NCBI GenBank assembly: GCA_017551625.1
Contig: JAFZLF010000018.1
Coordinates: 18,494-82,493, forward strand
Source of the DNA: Clostridiales bacterium
GTDB taxonomy: Bacteria > Bacillota > Clostridia > Saccharofermentanales > Saccharofermentanaceae
Length of the DNA stretch: 64,000 bases
Reading direction: 5' to 3'
Shown: positions 42,581 through 52,154 of the stretch, piece by piece
Layout of the letters: each line of letters opens with the position of its first letter
Numbering within the stretch: position 1 is the first letter of the stretch
Notes under the pieces: generated by a model
Databases searched by the model: none
Told to the model about the DNA's origin: nothing
What the model saw: only the letters and a program-made list of their open reading frames with translations
Program-made: the position numbers and the translations under genes

Positions 42581-44269
42581 TTAGAACATCATCCAGTAAA
42601 GTGCGGCGTAAAGGATCACAGAGAGGACTTCCCCCAGTGCTCCTTTTCTTACGACCCGGCGCAGATATGATGCGCCGAGAAGCGATGCGGCCAGCAGAAA
42701 CACCTGCACGGCATATAGTCCTCTTCCTATTATAATCGAGAAAGTGAAAACAATCACTAGTGGAACGAAACGTATCGCGGAAAATTTTACGGAATCGAGT
42801 ACGCTCTGGTTGCTGCCCTGGATCTTGCCGAAGAAATTGTCCGTGAGACGGAGCATCGCCATCGCGATCCCGACGAGGACGGACAGCACGATCGCGATGA
42901 GGAGGAGCAGGTCGAGCTTTAGAAAACCGGAGCCTTTCCACAGGAGCGTCAGCATGAAGATGTCCCCGGCCAGAAAGACCGTAAACAGGAGGTGCAACGG
43001 CCACATCGAGCGGGACGATCTCACTTTTCTCCCCTTAAGTTTCCGGATGTACGGCATCAGGAAGAAAGCGGAAGACAGGAACGAGAAGCATACCCAGACC
43101 AGCAGTACGACACGGTACGCGCTGTCTTTGCGCGCCACGAAAACGAGCGCCGGCAGCGAGATCACCGCGCCGAGGAGAAGCTGCAGCGCGAGGAGATGGT
43201 TAAGCGTACTTTTGTATTTCTCGGCGATCGAGCGGCCGCGGAGTTTGCCCTTGCGGTCGCGTTCGTGTTCTTTCTCGCCGGGTTCTTTCGGTGTCTCTTC
43301 CGGCTTGAACCTGCGGTTCGCCGGAAGTGTCGACGCGTAGAGGAAAAAGGCAATGAGCGTGAGGATGGTGCACACGGTCTTGGCGACCCAGGTCCAAAGT
43401 GGCGCGCGGGAGATGCCCTTCTCCCCGAGAGTGTGGTTCTTCAGGTAATTGGCCAGATAGGTCTGCATCACGGGGCTGTTCATGGTGATGACCGACGCGA
43501 CTTCCGGATTCGGATAGTTCCCCATCCGCGCGTAGTAGCGCATCGCGTCGGAGGACAGATAGAGCTCCGGCGCCGACTCGTCCGCCTTCACCCCGCGGGC
43601 GAGCTTCGTATCTTCTCCGGAGAGCCGCTCGTAAATCGTGTCCGAATCCGTGCCCTTCTCCGAGAAGATCGCCACACGGCAGGAAGGAGTTTTCGCGCCG
43701 AGTTCGCTGAAAACGGCGGCGCCGGTCTTCGCTGTGGACGCGGTTTTCGCAGTGGACTCACTTTTCGCAGTGGACCCGGTCTTCGATTCATCGGCATTCG
43801 CCGCGGACGCATTCTTCGCCGCCGCGTCCAGTTCCGCTGCCGAAGGAAGCTCCGGCGAAAGCAGGATCAGATCCGTGATGCCGCTATTCTCCGCGGCGCC
43901 CCCGGCATTTCCGGTCGTGACGCCGCCATTTCCCGAAGCGATGGAAAGCCCGCTCAAGGCGTAGTCGCCCTCGCAGACTAAGATGACGGAGTCGATCCGT
44001 TTCTTGGCGAGAACACGGGAGACTTCCGCAGCCATCTCCTCCTGCGTCAGACCGTCCTCGACGACGTAGTACGACGCGATGTCCAGATGCGAGAACAGCT
44101 GGCTGATATCGGTCTGCGGAAACAGCAGCCCCTCATGGATGAAGCACACGGCGGCGCGCCCCGACTTCGCATCGTTTCTCCTCGGAAGAAGGAGGTCGAG
44201 CGACACGAACAGCAGGATCAGCGCCAGTGCGATGACGCATATGGTGCGGAGGGCGCGGACTTTCTTCAT
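42581..44269 (-). CDS. Multi-pass membrane protein of unknown function
   Basis: 562 residues. An N-terminal hydrophobic helix (8-28) is followed by an extracytoplasmic region (about 30-290), whose SVILVCEGDYALSGLSIAS and DLILLSPELP segments alternate strand and helix. A Thr/Ala/Lys/Ser repeat (TAK-S/T units, about 165-185) interrupts it. The second half has about seven membrane helices split by a charged cytoplasmic loop (EKEHERDRKGKLRGR). I do not recognise a family. It starts three bases after the murC stop, so it is co-expressed and may act in cell-envelope synthesis, which is inference. Confidence 0.75.
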   Translation of the reverse strand: MKKVRALRTICVIALALILLFVSLDLLLPRRNDAKSGRAAVCFIHEGLLFPQTDISQLFSHLDIASYYVVEDGLTQEEMAAEVSRVLAKKRIDSVILVCEGDYALSGLSIASGNGGVTTGNAGGAAENSGITDLILLSPELPSAAELDAAAKNASAANADESKTGSTAKSESTAKTASTAKTGAAVFSELGAKTPSCRVAIFSEKGTDSDTIYERLSGEDTKLARGVKADESAPELYLSSDAMRYYARMGNYPNPEVASVITMNSPVMQTYLANYLKNHTLGEKGISRAPLWTWVAKTVCTILTLIAFFLYASTLPANRRFKPEETPKEPGEKEHERDRKGKLRGRSIAEKYKSTLNHLLALQLLLGAVISLPALVFVARKDSAYRVVLLVWVCFSFLSSAFFLMPYIRKLKGRKVRSSRSMWPLHLLFTVFLAGDIFMLTLLWKGSGFLKLDLLLLIAIVLSVLVGIAMAMLRLTDNFFGKIQGSNQSVLDSVKFSAIRFVPLVIVFTFSIIIGRGLYAVQVFLLAASLLGASYLRRVVRKGALGEVLSVILYAALYWMMF

Positions 44270-44272
44270 GGA

Positions 44273-45718
44273 TCACCCGAGCTCGACCAGGCGGTCGCCG
44301 AGAGAGCGGATGTCCTCCGGCCCGAGGATCAGGATCATGTCGCCCTCGGAAACGCAACCCGAGAGGCGCTCCACGATCGCATCCTTCGACTCGAAGAACT
44401 CAGCATGGCCGCCGCGTCTATTGATCTCGTCGGCGATGTCGCGCGAGGAGATGTCGCCGGGGTCGACCTCACGGTCGGAGAAGATCTCGTCGAAGAATAC
44501 ATCTTCGCACGGAAGGAGCGATGTCACATAATCCTCAAAGAGGACTTTTGTACGGGAGTATGTGAGTGGCTGGAAGACGACCCAGGTCTTCCCGTGCGGT
44601 ACATGCGAAGCGGCATCGAGTGTCGCTCTTGCGGCACTCGGGTGGTGGGCGTAGTCGGTCACGACCATCGCGCCCTTAAACTTGCCCTTGATGTCGAAGC
44701 GTCCTTCTGCGCCGGTAAACTCGGAAAGGGCCTGCTGCGCGGCCTCTGCCGTGCCGCCCGCGAGCGACGCGCATGCGATCGCGGTCAGGGCGTTGTAGAC
44801 GTTATGGGTGCCGGGGATCGCCAGCTGGATATGCGTGTACGGGCGGCCCTTATAGAGCACATCGAAGCCCGCCTTACCATCGGTATATGTGACATTTGCC
44901 GCGCAGAAATCCGGATCTCTCTTCCAGAAATCGACGCCTTCACCGGAAAGACCCGTGGTCATGATGCGCGGTTCCTCCATCCCGACAGCCTTACGGCATG
45001 CGGGGATGCGGCGGACGCACTCCTGCACGTTCTTGTCGCCTGCCGGGATGACGAGGGTGCCGTCCGCCGAGAGCTTCTCGGTGAACTGGGCAAATACGTC
45101 GATGACCTCATCGATGCTGGCGTAGCAGTCGACGTGGTCGTAGTCGATGTTCGTGATCGCGGCGATCGTGGAGTAGAACTCGAGGAAGGAACGGTGGTAC
45201 TCGCACGCCTCGGAGACGAGGAGCTGGTCCTTCGAGCCGAGGTAGACCGTCCCGCCGAAAGCCGGGAGTTCCGCGCCGAGATGGACGGTGGGGTTGGCGC
45301 CGCTCTTAAGAAGGATCAGCGAAACCATCGAGGTGGTAGTGGTTTTGCCGTGGGTGCCGGAAATATTGATGACGTTATTGAAGTTTCTCGTGATGAGGCC
45401 GAGGAAGACCGAGCGCTCCATGACGGTGATGCCGTTTGCGCGGGCATAGTCGAGCTCGGGATTGCCGGGCAGGATCGCAGCGGTGTGGACGACGATGTCC
45501 GGAGCAAACTCCTTGATGTTCTCTTCGCTGTGCGTGCCGTAGAACTTGACGCCGATCTCGGAAAGCTCCGCGGTCCTCTCCGACGGGTGCATGTCCGACC
45601 CGCCCACGATGAGGCCATAGTTCATCGCGATCCTCGCAAGTCCGCTCATGCTGATGCCGCCGATCCCTACGAAATAGACGCGCTTGCCCGCCGGTAAATC
45701 TCTCATTCCTTCTGCCAT
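44273..45718 (-). CDS. murC: UDP-N-acetylmuramate-L-alanine ligase
   Basis: 481 residues. The N-terminal UDP-binding fold has FVGIGGISMSGLA; the ATP loop is GTHGKTTTTSM (from 121); later come EACEYHRSF, ITNIDYDHVD and DYAHHPSA, all diagnostic of MurC rather than other Mur ligases. It adds the first amino acid of the peptidoglycan stem in the cytoplasm. No other mur genes are adjacent. A second ATG (MRDL) four codons in is possible but has a poor Shine-Dalgarno. Confidence 0.96.
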   Translation of the reverse strand: MAEGMRDLPAGKRVYFVGIGGISMSGLARIAMNYGLIVGGSDMHPSERTAELSEIGVKFYGTHSEENIKEFAPDIVVHTAAILPGNPELDYARANGITVMERSVFLGLITRNFNNVINISGTHGKTTTTSMVSLILLKSGANPTVHLGAELPAFGGTVYLGSKDQLLVSEACEYHRSFLEFYSTIAAITNIDYDHVDCYASIDEVIDVFAQFTEKLSADGTLVIPAGDKNVQECVRRIPACRKAVGMEEPRIMTTGLSGEGVDFWKRDPDFCAANVTYTDGKAGFDVLYKGRPYTHIQLAIPGTHNVYNALTAIACASLAGGTAEAAQQALSEFTGAEGRFDIKGKFKGAMVVTDYAHHPSAARATLDAASHVPHGKTWVVFQPLTYSRTKVLFEDYVTSLLPCEDVFFDEIFSDREVDPGDISSRDIADEINRRGGHAEFFESKDAIVERLSGCVSEGDMILILGPEDIRSLGDRLVELG

Positions 45719-46003
45719 ACTGATTCTGCTCTCCCTCGTGTCGTTTTAGTGTTTTTCCGCGCAAGCCCTGCGCCCCGGCAAACTTCCGCGCACTTCCGCG
45801 CGCATCAGCGTTTCCCGTGCATAGGGCTTCACGTGCATATTATAAAGGTTTTTTGCGTAATCATGCGCATTTTTACTCATGCTATATCATTATACTCTTT
45901 TTTTCTATATCAGGCTGATGCGAACCGCACGAAAATATGATATGCTAGTGTCCGTGGGGCTGTGCAAAAATAGGAAGAGAGGCACCGTGGCAAGGAGGCA
46001 TCT

Positions 46004-46321
46004 ATGGAGATCACCGATATTACCATCCGTAAGTTGACGCTGGAGAGCAAGATGAAGGCCGTCGTTTCCATCACATTTGACGATCAGTTCGTCGTACACG
46101 ATGTGAAGGTCATCGAGGGCAACCACGGGCTGTTTATCGCCATGCCCAGCAGAAGGACGCAAGAGGGCGAGTACAAGGACATCGTGCACCCGATCAATTC
46201 CACTTTCCGGGATATCCTGTCCGAGCAGGTGCTCGCGAAGTATAAGGAAGCGATCCGCTCACTGACGCGCGGACTCGAAGATTTCGATGAATATGAACCA
46301 TATGCAGGAGACGAAGTATGA
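46004..46321 (+). CDS. spoVG: SpoVG family regulator
   Basis: 105 residues, with the highly conserved GNHGLFIAMPSRR and the following DIVHPIN segment. SpoVG is a small nucleic-acid-binding protein that affects sporulation, capsule and cell division in Firmicutes. AAGGAGG lies before the ATG. The gene is divergent from murC, and its stop overlaps the start of the next lipoprotein gene by four bases (ATGA), an unusual partner. In Bacillus spoVG lies near glmU and prs, which are absent here. Confidence 0.95.
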   Translation: MEITDITIRKLTLESKMKAVVSITFDDQFVVHDVKVIEGNHGLFIAMPSRRTQEGEYKDIVHPINSTFRDILSEQVLAKYKEAIRSLTRGLEDFDEYEPYAGDEV

Positions 46322-47997
46322 AGAAGATCATCGCGATACTTCTGAGCATGTCCATGGTGCTTGCGCTGGCGGGGTGCTCGAAGGAAGAAGAAACGACGAA
46401 GAAGCCGAAGAAGACGAAAGAAACGACTGAGGAGGAGGATACCTCCGACACAGAGGAGCCGGACACTTCGGACACGGAAGATCCGGATACCTCCGGCACG
46501 ACAGAAGAGTCCGATACTTCGGATACGGAACCGAGCGACACCAACGTGGCCGTACCGGGCGGTTTTACCGTCAGCCACACGCTCGAAGACCTCGGGTTCT
46601 ATAACGTACCGACCGACCTTGCTTTCGCAAGGCCTTATGTAGACGGCGACAACACCACCATGATGGCGGTCGCCGAGTACTGCGACGACTATTACTTCGA
46701 CACTCCCGGATATGACGGACTTTCCGAATCGATCGACGATTTCTACGGGTATCTGCTCGCGTCCTGCGATTCACTCTACGATACCTCACGCTCGAAGTTT
46801 ATCCTGGATATTGCGGACGGAAATTATCACATGAGCGTCTGCCGGATCTGCCAGACGACTGTTTTCCGCGCGGACAGCGAAGTCTGCTCACTTCTCGTCA
46901 CGTCGATGACTTCCGAAGAAGGTGAAGGCACCGCGCCATTCCTCCTCAACTACCGCTCAAAGACCGGCGAAGCGATCAATTTCGATGACGTCGTTACGGA
47001 CCGCGCCGCGTTCTGCGATTTCGTCGACAGCTACCTCATCGCTTCCCCGGAGCTCCTCGATGGGTACAAAGAGGATATCAGCTTAGTACTCGACATGATC
47101 CGCGGCGGTTATGACATCTACTTCACGCTCGGCTTCGACGGGATCTTCATCTCGATCGAATCCGATAAATACTTCAAGGTCCCGGTATACATGCTCGACA
47201 ATTGCGTGAATATGGAGTTCTTCGGCAATACGCCCGAGTCCTACACGCTCGTCGCAGACGACACCCGCGCGATCGACTGGGATATCGACGGAGACGGCCT
47301 GCTTGACAAGATCAAGCTCGACATGACCTATGACGAGTACGACGCCGTCAACACCATGACGCTCTGGTACAACAACGAGAAGGCCTCGGTTCCGAGCGAG
47401 ATGATCTCCGATGTTCCGATCTATTTTGACACGTTCTACTTCATGCACGTGCACGGCGCCGATTACGTCTATATCGTCTATTACGAAGAGAGCGCCGGTT
47501 CTTCCGGTTACTGCTTCGAGCTCGACGACACAGGCGTTTCCTTCGTCTGCCAGTTCGAGGGCACCTTCCAGGGCTTCCCGTATAATCCGGAATCTTTCGA
47601 CTTCGGTTTCTCTTCGGAGATCATGGGCACCAGCACGATCACCGGCAACTACACCATCAATCTCGACGGACAGCCGGTACCGGACAACACGTTCTTTAGG
47701 AAGCTCTTCTACGGCGCTTCCCGGTCAGCCGTCACCAAGGCCGATATCGAGGGCGCGCTGAAGCTCGACGAAGATCTGAACGTCGTCGACACGATCACCA
47801 TACCGGCCGGCACGACGCTGTATACCTACGTGATCGATTTTGACACCATGTACATCATCTATTCCACGGTAGAAGAAGATCCCGATCAGGAATTCCTGGT
47901 CGCCGTCCCGTTCGAGCTGCCCGCCGACAGCTACGAGGTCCTGATCAACGGCATGCCGCAGCAGGAGCTCTTCGCCGGACTGCAGTTCGCAGGGTAA
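46318..47997 (+). CDS. Lipoprotein of unknown function
   Basis: 559 residues. It has a clear lipoprotein signal (IIAILLSMSMVLALAGC, lipidated Cys20), then a Lys/Thr/Glu stretch and a tandem Asp-Thr-Ser-Asp-Thr-Glu-rich linker (about 40-78). The remaining 480 residues are a mostly beta extracellular region with no domain I recognise. WDIDGDGLLDKIKLD near 320 resembles a calcium-binding EF/dockerin-like loop. Translational coupling to spoVG suggests shared control, which is odd for a surface protein. Confidence 0.82.
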   Translation: MKKIIAILLSMSMVLALAGCSKEEETTKKPKKTKETTEEEDTSDTEEPDTSDTEDPDTSGTTEESDTSDTEPSDTNVAVPGGFTVSHTLEDLGFYNVPTDLAFARPYVDGDNTTMMAVAEYCDDYYFDTPGYDGLSESIDDFYGYLLASCDSLYDTSRSKFILDIADGNYHMSVCRICQTTVFRADSEVCSLLVTSMTSEEGEGTAPFLLNYRSKTGEAINFDDVVTDRAAFCDFVDSYLIASPELLDGYKEDISLVLDMIRGGYDIYFTLGFDGIFISIESDKYFKVPVYMLDNCVNMEFFGNTPESYTLVADDTRAIDWDIDGDGLLDKIKLDMTYDEYDAVNTMTLWYNNEKASVPSEMISDVPIYFDTFYFMHVHGADYVYIVYYEESAGSSGYCFELDDTGVSFVCQFEGTFQGFPYNPESFDFGFSSEIMGTSTITGNYTINLDGQPVPDNTFFRKLFYGASRSAVTKADIEGALKLDEDLNVVDTITIPAGTTLYTYVIDFDTMYIIYSTVEEDPDQEFLVAVPFELPADSYEVLINGMPQQELFAGLQFAG

Positions 47998-48006
47998 CTT
48001 TCCGGA

Positions 48007-48558
48007 TCACAGAAGTTTCATAAGTTTACATTGAGGAATGCCCTCCGCCCAGAACTGGTCGCGGGGGCGTTTTTTCAGTCCGCAGATCAGCGCGGAGTTC
48101 ATGGCGCCGTGGCCGACGATGAGGACGTCCTTTCCTGCCTCGATCTCCGGCAGTACTTTTTCCTCTACAAAAGCACTGGTCCGGGAGAATATTTCGTCGA
48201 GGCTCTCGCCTCCCTCGACCGGCTCTGTATACTCCTCCGGATGCCAGAAGAGGACATTGATCGGAAGTTCCGAGTGCGAGAACGAATTCTCGAAGCCCTC
48301 ATAGATCCCGAAGCTCATCTCCAGGAGCCGGTCGTCGGTGATGATCGGCACATCGCGCCCGGCAAGGAGGATCTCCGCGGTCTCTCTGGCCCGGACAAGC
48401 GGCGAGCAGAAGCACACATCGAGGTGCACGTCCCTATACTCCTCCGCAGCGGCGCGCGCCATCTCCCGGCCCTCGTCATTGAGCGGGATGTCGGTCCGCC
48501 CCTGCAGCTTATGCCGGTCATTCCAGTCGGTCTTGCCGTGTCTCATGATGTACAGCAT
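48007..48558 (-). CDS. Histidine phosphatase (phosphoglycerate mutase-like) protein
   Basis: 183 residues. The phosphohistidine motif is LYIMRHGKTDWN (RHG at 6-8), followed by FCSPLVRARETAEI and LIVGHGAMNS with the second His, so the active site is complete. Such proteins hydrolyse small phosphate esters; the exact substrate is unknown. It begins two bases after the stop of the Sua5/phosphatase fusion and ends the prfA operon, ten bases from the convergent lipoprotein gene. Confidence 0.9.
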   Translation of the reverse strand: MLYIMRHGKTDWNDRHKLQGRTDIPLNDEGREMARAAAEEYRDVHLDVCFCSPLVRARETAEILLAGRDVPIITDDRLLEMSFGIYEGFENSFSHSELPINVLFWHPEEYTEPVEGGESLDEIFSRTSAFVEEKVLPEIEAGKDVLIVGHGAMNSALICGLKKRPRDQFWAEGIPQCKLMKLL

Positions 48559-48559
48559 A

Positions 48560-50179
48560 TCACTCCATCCCCCAGCGTTTCAGGATCTCCGGCATCAGCG
48601 CGCGGATGATCCGGTCAAGTTGTTTTGCCGTCTCCATATACTCGAGGTAATCGCCGCCGTAAGGGTCCGGTACCTCGCCGTCGACCTCCGGGATATCGTA
48701 ATCCGAGAGCAGTTCGCGGAACGAGAAGATCCGGTCACTGATGTCCGGGAAACGCTCCCGCAGGAAGTGCGAGTGGTCATCGGTCATGCACAGGACGAGG
48801 TCCTGCGAGACGAGCCGTTCCTTGATCGCGATGTGCGACGTCCCGTTCGAGATGTCCTCGTCGTACTCGTACTTCGCGATCCGCACCGAGTAGGGCGTAT
48901 ATGGCTGGTCTCCCGAGGCAAAAGCGCCGGCCGAGCATGCGTCTACGTGGGCCTCGACTTCCGGATGACCGATCATGTGGTGCGGTCCCGTGGTACGGAA
49001 GATCGAGCGGAAGATCGCCTCGGCAAGAGGGCTCCTGCAGGTATTTCCGGAGCAAACGAACATGATCTTCCGGGAACTTCTCTTTCTCACCTGGGCGATG
49101 TTTGCGGTCGCCGCCTTATTGAGCCGGTTCATGTACGCGATCCCGAGTCCGTCCTCCGGGAAGGCCGGCGCGGCGATGAGCTTCGCGCCCTTTTCGTCGA
49201 GCGTGCGCAGCCCGTCGAAGAGATGCTGTGACGCTTCTTCTACACTTTCCGTCGCGCCGTAGATGTAGTAGAGGATCTGTTCCTCTTTATCGGCGAAGAG
49301 CACCCGCAGATGTTCTGCGATCTCTTCCCCGACCAGAAGTCCCAGCGGGGTCCTGCCGTCGAGGATCGCGTGCATGACGGTCTGCTTATAGTATTCGAGA
49401 TAGTTCGGGAAATCTTCGCGCGTGCCGTTTCCGAGGATCTTTACCTCGCAGGACGGCGCATAGTGGCGGTATTTCATGCCCGGCGCGCGCGGCGCCTCAT
49501 CGGGCGACGCTTCGTGGATCTTCAGTTCCTCGGGCTTACTGATCCCGGCCGCGGCGAGCGCTTCTTCCATCTGTTCCATCGTGACGGCGCCGGGCCTTAG
49601 GATCTGCGGCCAGTTGCCCGTCGCATCGACGACCGTCGACTCGAGCCCCACCTGGCACTCCCCGCCATCCACGATATAAGGGATCCGTCCGTCCATATCC
49701 TTCAAGACATGCTCGGCCTTCGTCGGCGACGGGCTCCCCGAGAGATTCGCGGACGGCGCCGCCACCGGCGCGCCGCTCATCGCGATCAGTTTCTGTGCGA
49801 CCGGATGCACCGGAAAACGCACTCCCACCGTGTCCAGTCCTGCGCTGACGCAGTACGGAACGAGCGTGGACTTTTTCATGATGACGGTGATCGGTCCCGG
49901 CATAAATGCATCGATCAGGACTTTGGCGATGGGGGTGATCTCCTTGACGAGGCTCGGGATCGTGTCCTTGCTCGCGACGTGGACGATCAGGGGATTGTCC
50001 GACGGGCGTCCCTTCGCCTTATAGATCTTCTCCACCGCTTCCGGATTTCGCGCATCCGCCCCGAGTCCGTATACCGTCTCGGTCGGCATGCCCACGACTT
50101 CGCCATCCGCGAGCGCACGCGCCGCCGCAGCGAAGCCCGCCTCGTCCTCCGGCGAAACCATTTTCGTTTCCCATTCCAT
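48560..50179 (-). CDS. Sua5 threonylcarbamoyl-AMP synthase fused to low-molecular-weight phosphatase
   Basis: 539 residues. Residues about 8-340 are a full Sua5 protein: a YrdC domain (GMPTETVYGLGADA, KGRPSDNPLI, APSANLSGSPSPT) and the Sua5 C-terminal domain (APGMKYRHYAP). It makes threonylcarbamoyl-AMP for the t6A modification of tRNA. Residues about 370-539 are a low-molecular-weight protein phosphatase with the CX5R loop (Cys376-Arg382, CSGNTCRS) and general acid Asp505 in DPYGG. In Bacillus these are separate neighbours (YwlC and the arginine phosphatase YwlE); here they are one chain. Both active sites look intact. Its start overlaps the prfA stop (TAATG). Confidence 0.95.
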   Translation of the reverse strand: MEWETKMVSPEDEAGFAAAARALADGEVVGMPTETVYGLGADARNPEAVEKIYKAKGRPSDNPLIVHVASKDTIPSLVKEITPIAKVLIDAFMPGPITVIMKKSTLVPYCVSAGLDTVGVRFPVHPVAQKLIAMSGAPVAAPSANLSGSPSPTKAEHVLKDMDGRIPYIVDGGECQVGLESTVVDATGNWPQILRPGAVTMEQMEEALAAAGISKPEELKIHEASPDEAPRAPGMKYRHYAPSCEVKILGNGTREDFPNYLEYYKQTVMHAILDGRTPLGLLVGEEIAEHLRVLFADKEEQILYYIYGATESVEEASQHLFDGLRTLDEKGAKLIAAPAFPEDGLGIAYMNRLNKAATANIAQVRKRSSRKIMFVCSGNTCRSPLAEAIFRSIFRTTGPHHMIGHPEVEAHVDACSAGAFASGDQPYTPYSVRIAKYEYDEDISNGTSHIAIKERLVSQDLVLCMTDDHSHFLRERFPDISDRIFSFRELLSDYDIPEVDGEVPDPYGGDYLEYMETAKQLDRIIRALMPEILKRWGME

Positions 50180-51276
50180 TACTCGTCATCTCCTTCGTCC
50201 CCGGAGCCGGAACCGAGCTTATTCGCGCGGTCCGCCAGGGTCAGCTGTCTCACGATCTCCTCGAGGTCGCCGCCGAGGATCTCCTCGAGGCGGTAAAGCG
50301 TCAGCCCGATGCGGTGATCGGTCACGCGCCCCTGATGGTAGTTATATGTACGGATCTTCTCCGAGCGGTCACCGGTCCCGACCTGCGATCTTCTCTCCGC
50401 CGCGATCGCGCCGCTCTGCTTGCTCTCCTCCATCTCGAGGAGCCGGCTCTGCAGAACTGCCATCGCTTTTGCACGGTTCTTATGCTGCGAACGTTCATCC
50501 TGGCATGTCACCACGAGTCCCGTCGGAATGTGCGTGATGCGGATCGCCGAGTCCGTCCTGTTGATGTGCTGGCCGCCGGCGCCGCTGGCCCGGAATGTAT
50601 CGATCTTGAGGTCGTTCGGGTTGATGTTGACCTCGACCTCATCGACCTCCGGCAGCACCGCCACCGTCACGGTCGACGTGTGCACGCGCCCGCCCGACTC
50701 CGTCACCGGTACGCGCTGCACACGGTGCACGCCGCTCTCATATTTAAAACAGCTGTACGCGCCCTTGCCCTCGATGGAGTAGACCAGTTTCTGGTAGCCG
50801 CCGAGCTCGGTGTCGTTGCTGTCGATATACTCGATCTTCCAGCCCTTACTTAGCGCGTACGCCGTATACATCTTGTATAGATCCGCCACAAAAAGCGCTG
50901 CTTCTTCGCCGCCTGCGCCGGCCCGGATCTCCATGATGACCGACCGGTCGTCCTTCGGGTCTTTTACCGCGAGCAGATCTTCGAGGTCCGCCTCGATCGT
51001 CTCGAGTTCCTTCTCAAGCGCAGAGACCTCCTCCGCGGCCATCTGCCGCATCTCCTCGTCATCCGCCGAAGTGTGCAGTTCCCTCGCGTCGGACAGTTCT
51101 CGCACCACGCGGTCTTTATCGTGGATGCGCGTCACCACCGGCTCGAGGTCAGCGAGTTCCTTGGTGAGCTTTAAGTACCTCGCGCCGTCGCTGACGATCG
51201 CCGGATCCGCCATCGAGGCGATGATCTCGTCGTACCGGTGCAGTATCTGTTCGATTCTTTCGCGTTCGTTATCCAC
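50179..51276 (-). CDS. prfA: Peptide chain release factor 1
   Basis: 365 residues. The GGQ motif is at 234-236 (GAGGQHIN). The stop-codon-reading tripeptide region is RVPVTESGG, so it has PVT where Escherichia coli has PAT. The C-terminal QERSQHKNRAKAM is also typical. It releases peptides at UAA and UAG. The start is GTG, directly after the stop of the membrane-anchored gene. No prmC methyltransferase gene lies between prfA and sua5, unlike many relatives, so GGQ methylation must be encoded elsewhere. Confidence 0.97.
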   Translation of the reverse strand: MDNERERIEQILHRYDEIIASMADPAIVSDGARYLKLTKELADLEPVVTRIHDKDRVVRELSDARELHTSADDEEMRQMAAEEVSALEKELETIEADLEDLLAVKDPKDDRSVIMEIRAGAGGEEAALFVADLYKMYTAYALSKGWKIEYIDSNDTELGGYQKLVYSIEGKGAYSCFKYESGVHRVQRVPVTESGGRVHTSTVTVAVLPEVDEVEVNINPNDLKIDTFRASGAGGQHINRTDSAIRITHIPTGLVVTCQDERSQHKNRAKAMAVLQSRLLEMEESKQSGAIAAERRSQVGTGDRSEKIRTYNYHQGRVTDHRIGLTLYRLEEILGGDLEEIVRQLTLADRANKLGSGSGDEGDDE

Positions 51277-51894
51277 TTATACGTACTCCTCCGCCCGGGT
51301 CTTCATGATCATGGCATAGACCGGGAGCTGCTCCGCCGTAAGTGTCTCGCGCACGACCTCCGGGATGACCGTCGCATCGTCGGCAAACCCGATCTCCTTG
51401 CTATCGCCTTTGTTCCACAGCGCCACACTCCTCGTCCCCTTCGGGTACACGTCGAAGAAGAAACCGACTTCCTGCATGACCGGCAGCTGCGCCGCGCCGA
51501 GGTAGATGATGATGTACCCGTTGTTCTTCATGAGCTTAAAAAGCTGTTCCCACTGCTCCTTTCGGATCGGGATATTGTCGTGCGGGTCATGGACGATGAT
51601 CATGTGCTTGTCGTGCTCGGGGTTATCCTCCGGGCCGAGGAGCGACTCCTGCTCGAAATCATAGATATGGCGCACGCGGAAACTTTCGGGAGCCTTGAGG
51701 TCCTCGCCGTAATACATCACGTCGACCTTTGCGTCGTTGATGTACGTGATCGCATCGGTCACCTTCTGCGCCTGCTCGCGCCAGATGCGGTTCTTCCGCC
51801 CCAGGTCCTGGAGCCCGACGCCGATGATCCAGCAGAAAAAGACGATCAGGATCACGGCAAAAACCATGGTGACGATCAGCCTCTTGGCGTTCAT
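51277..51894 (-). CDS. Membrane-anchored protein of unknown function, first in the prfA operon
   Basis: 205 residues from MNAKRLIVTM. One membrane helix (about 5-25) precedes a soluble domain with alternating strands (VDVMYYGED; HMIIVHDPHDNIP; YIIIYLGAAQLPVM). The soluble part looks like an alpha/beta domain, probably extracytoplasmic, but I recognise no family. A frame continues upstream to 52215, but it crosses 27-bp direct repeats and has no coding character, so I reject that extension. It abuts prfA without a gap. Confidence 0.72.
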   Translation of the reverse strand: MNAKRLIVTMVFAVILIVFFCWIIGVGLQDLGRKNRIWREQAQKVTDAITYINDAKVDVMYYGEDLKAPESFRVRHIYDFEQESLLGPEDNPEHDKHMIIVHDPHDNIPIRKEQWEQLFKLMKNNGYIIIYLGAAQLPVMQEVGFFFDVYPKGTRSVALWNKGDSKEIGFADDATVIPEVVRETLTAEQLPVYAMIMKTRAEEYV

Positions 51895-52043
51895 GTTCCG
51901 ACAAGTCCCCTTTCTTACCCGCGCGCCGGTGCAGATCAGGCGCCGCCCGGCCGGCAGTTCTTTCGTGGTGCCTCTCGGGACAGATGCCCGAAATGCAGAA
52001 CTATTATACACCATATATACATTTTCGTTGTGCCGCCCGCCTC

Positions 52044-52103
52044 GCGCAAGTTGATATTCGGCTTCGCGCCCGGCTAGCGCAAGTTGATATTCGGCTTCGT
52101 GCC
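52044..52103. repeat. 27-bp direct repeat pair
   Basis: Two copies of a unit beginning GCGCAAGTTGATATTCGGCT and ending CGCC or TGCC start at 52044 and 52077, 33 bases apart, with a single mismatch. They lie in the divergent gap of about 355 bases between the membrane-anchored gene and the unknown gene at 52250. A third, weaker partial copy (GTATTCGGTG) follows. Confidence 0.75.
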
Positions 52104-52154
52104 TCCCTCGCGCCGGACGGTATTCGGTGATAAAATGGAAATATATGGGGATCT

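Noticed and set aside
44087..45697. A 536-codon plus-strand frame opposite murC
   Set aside because: Antisense of murC, whose motifs are complete; the shadow has no family features.
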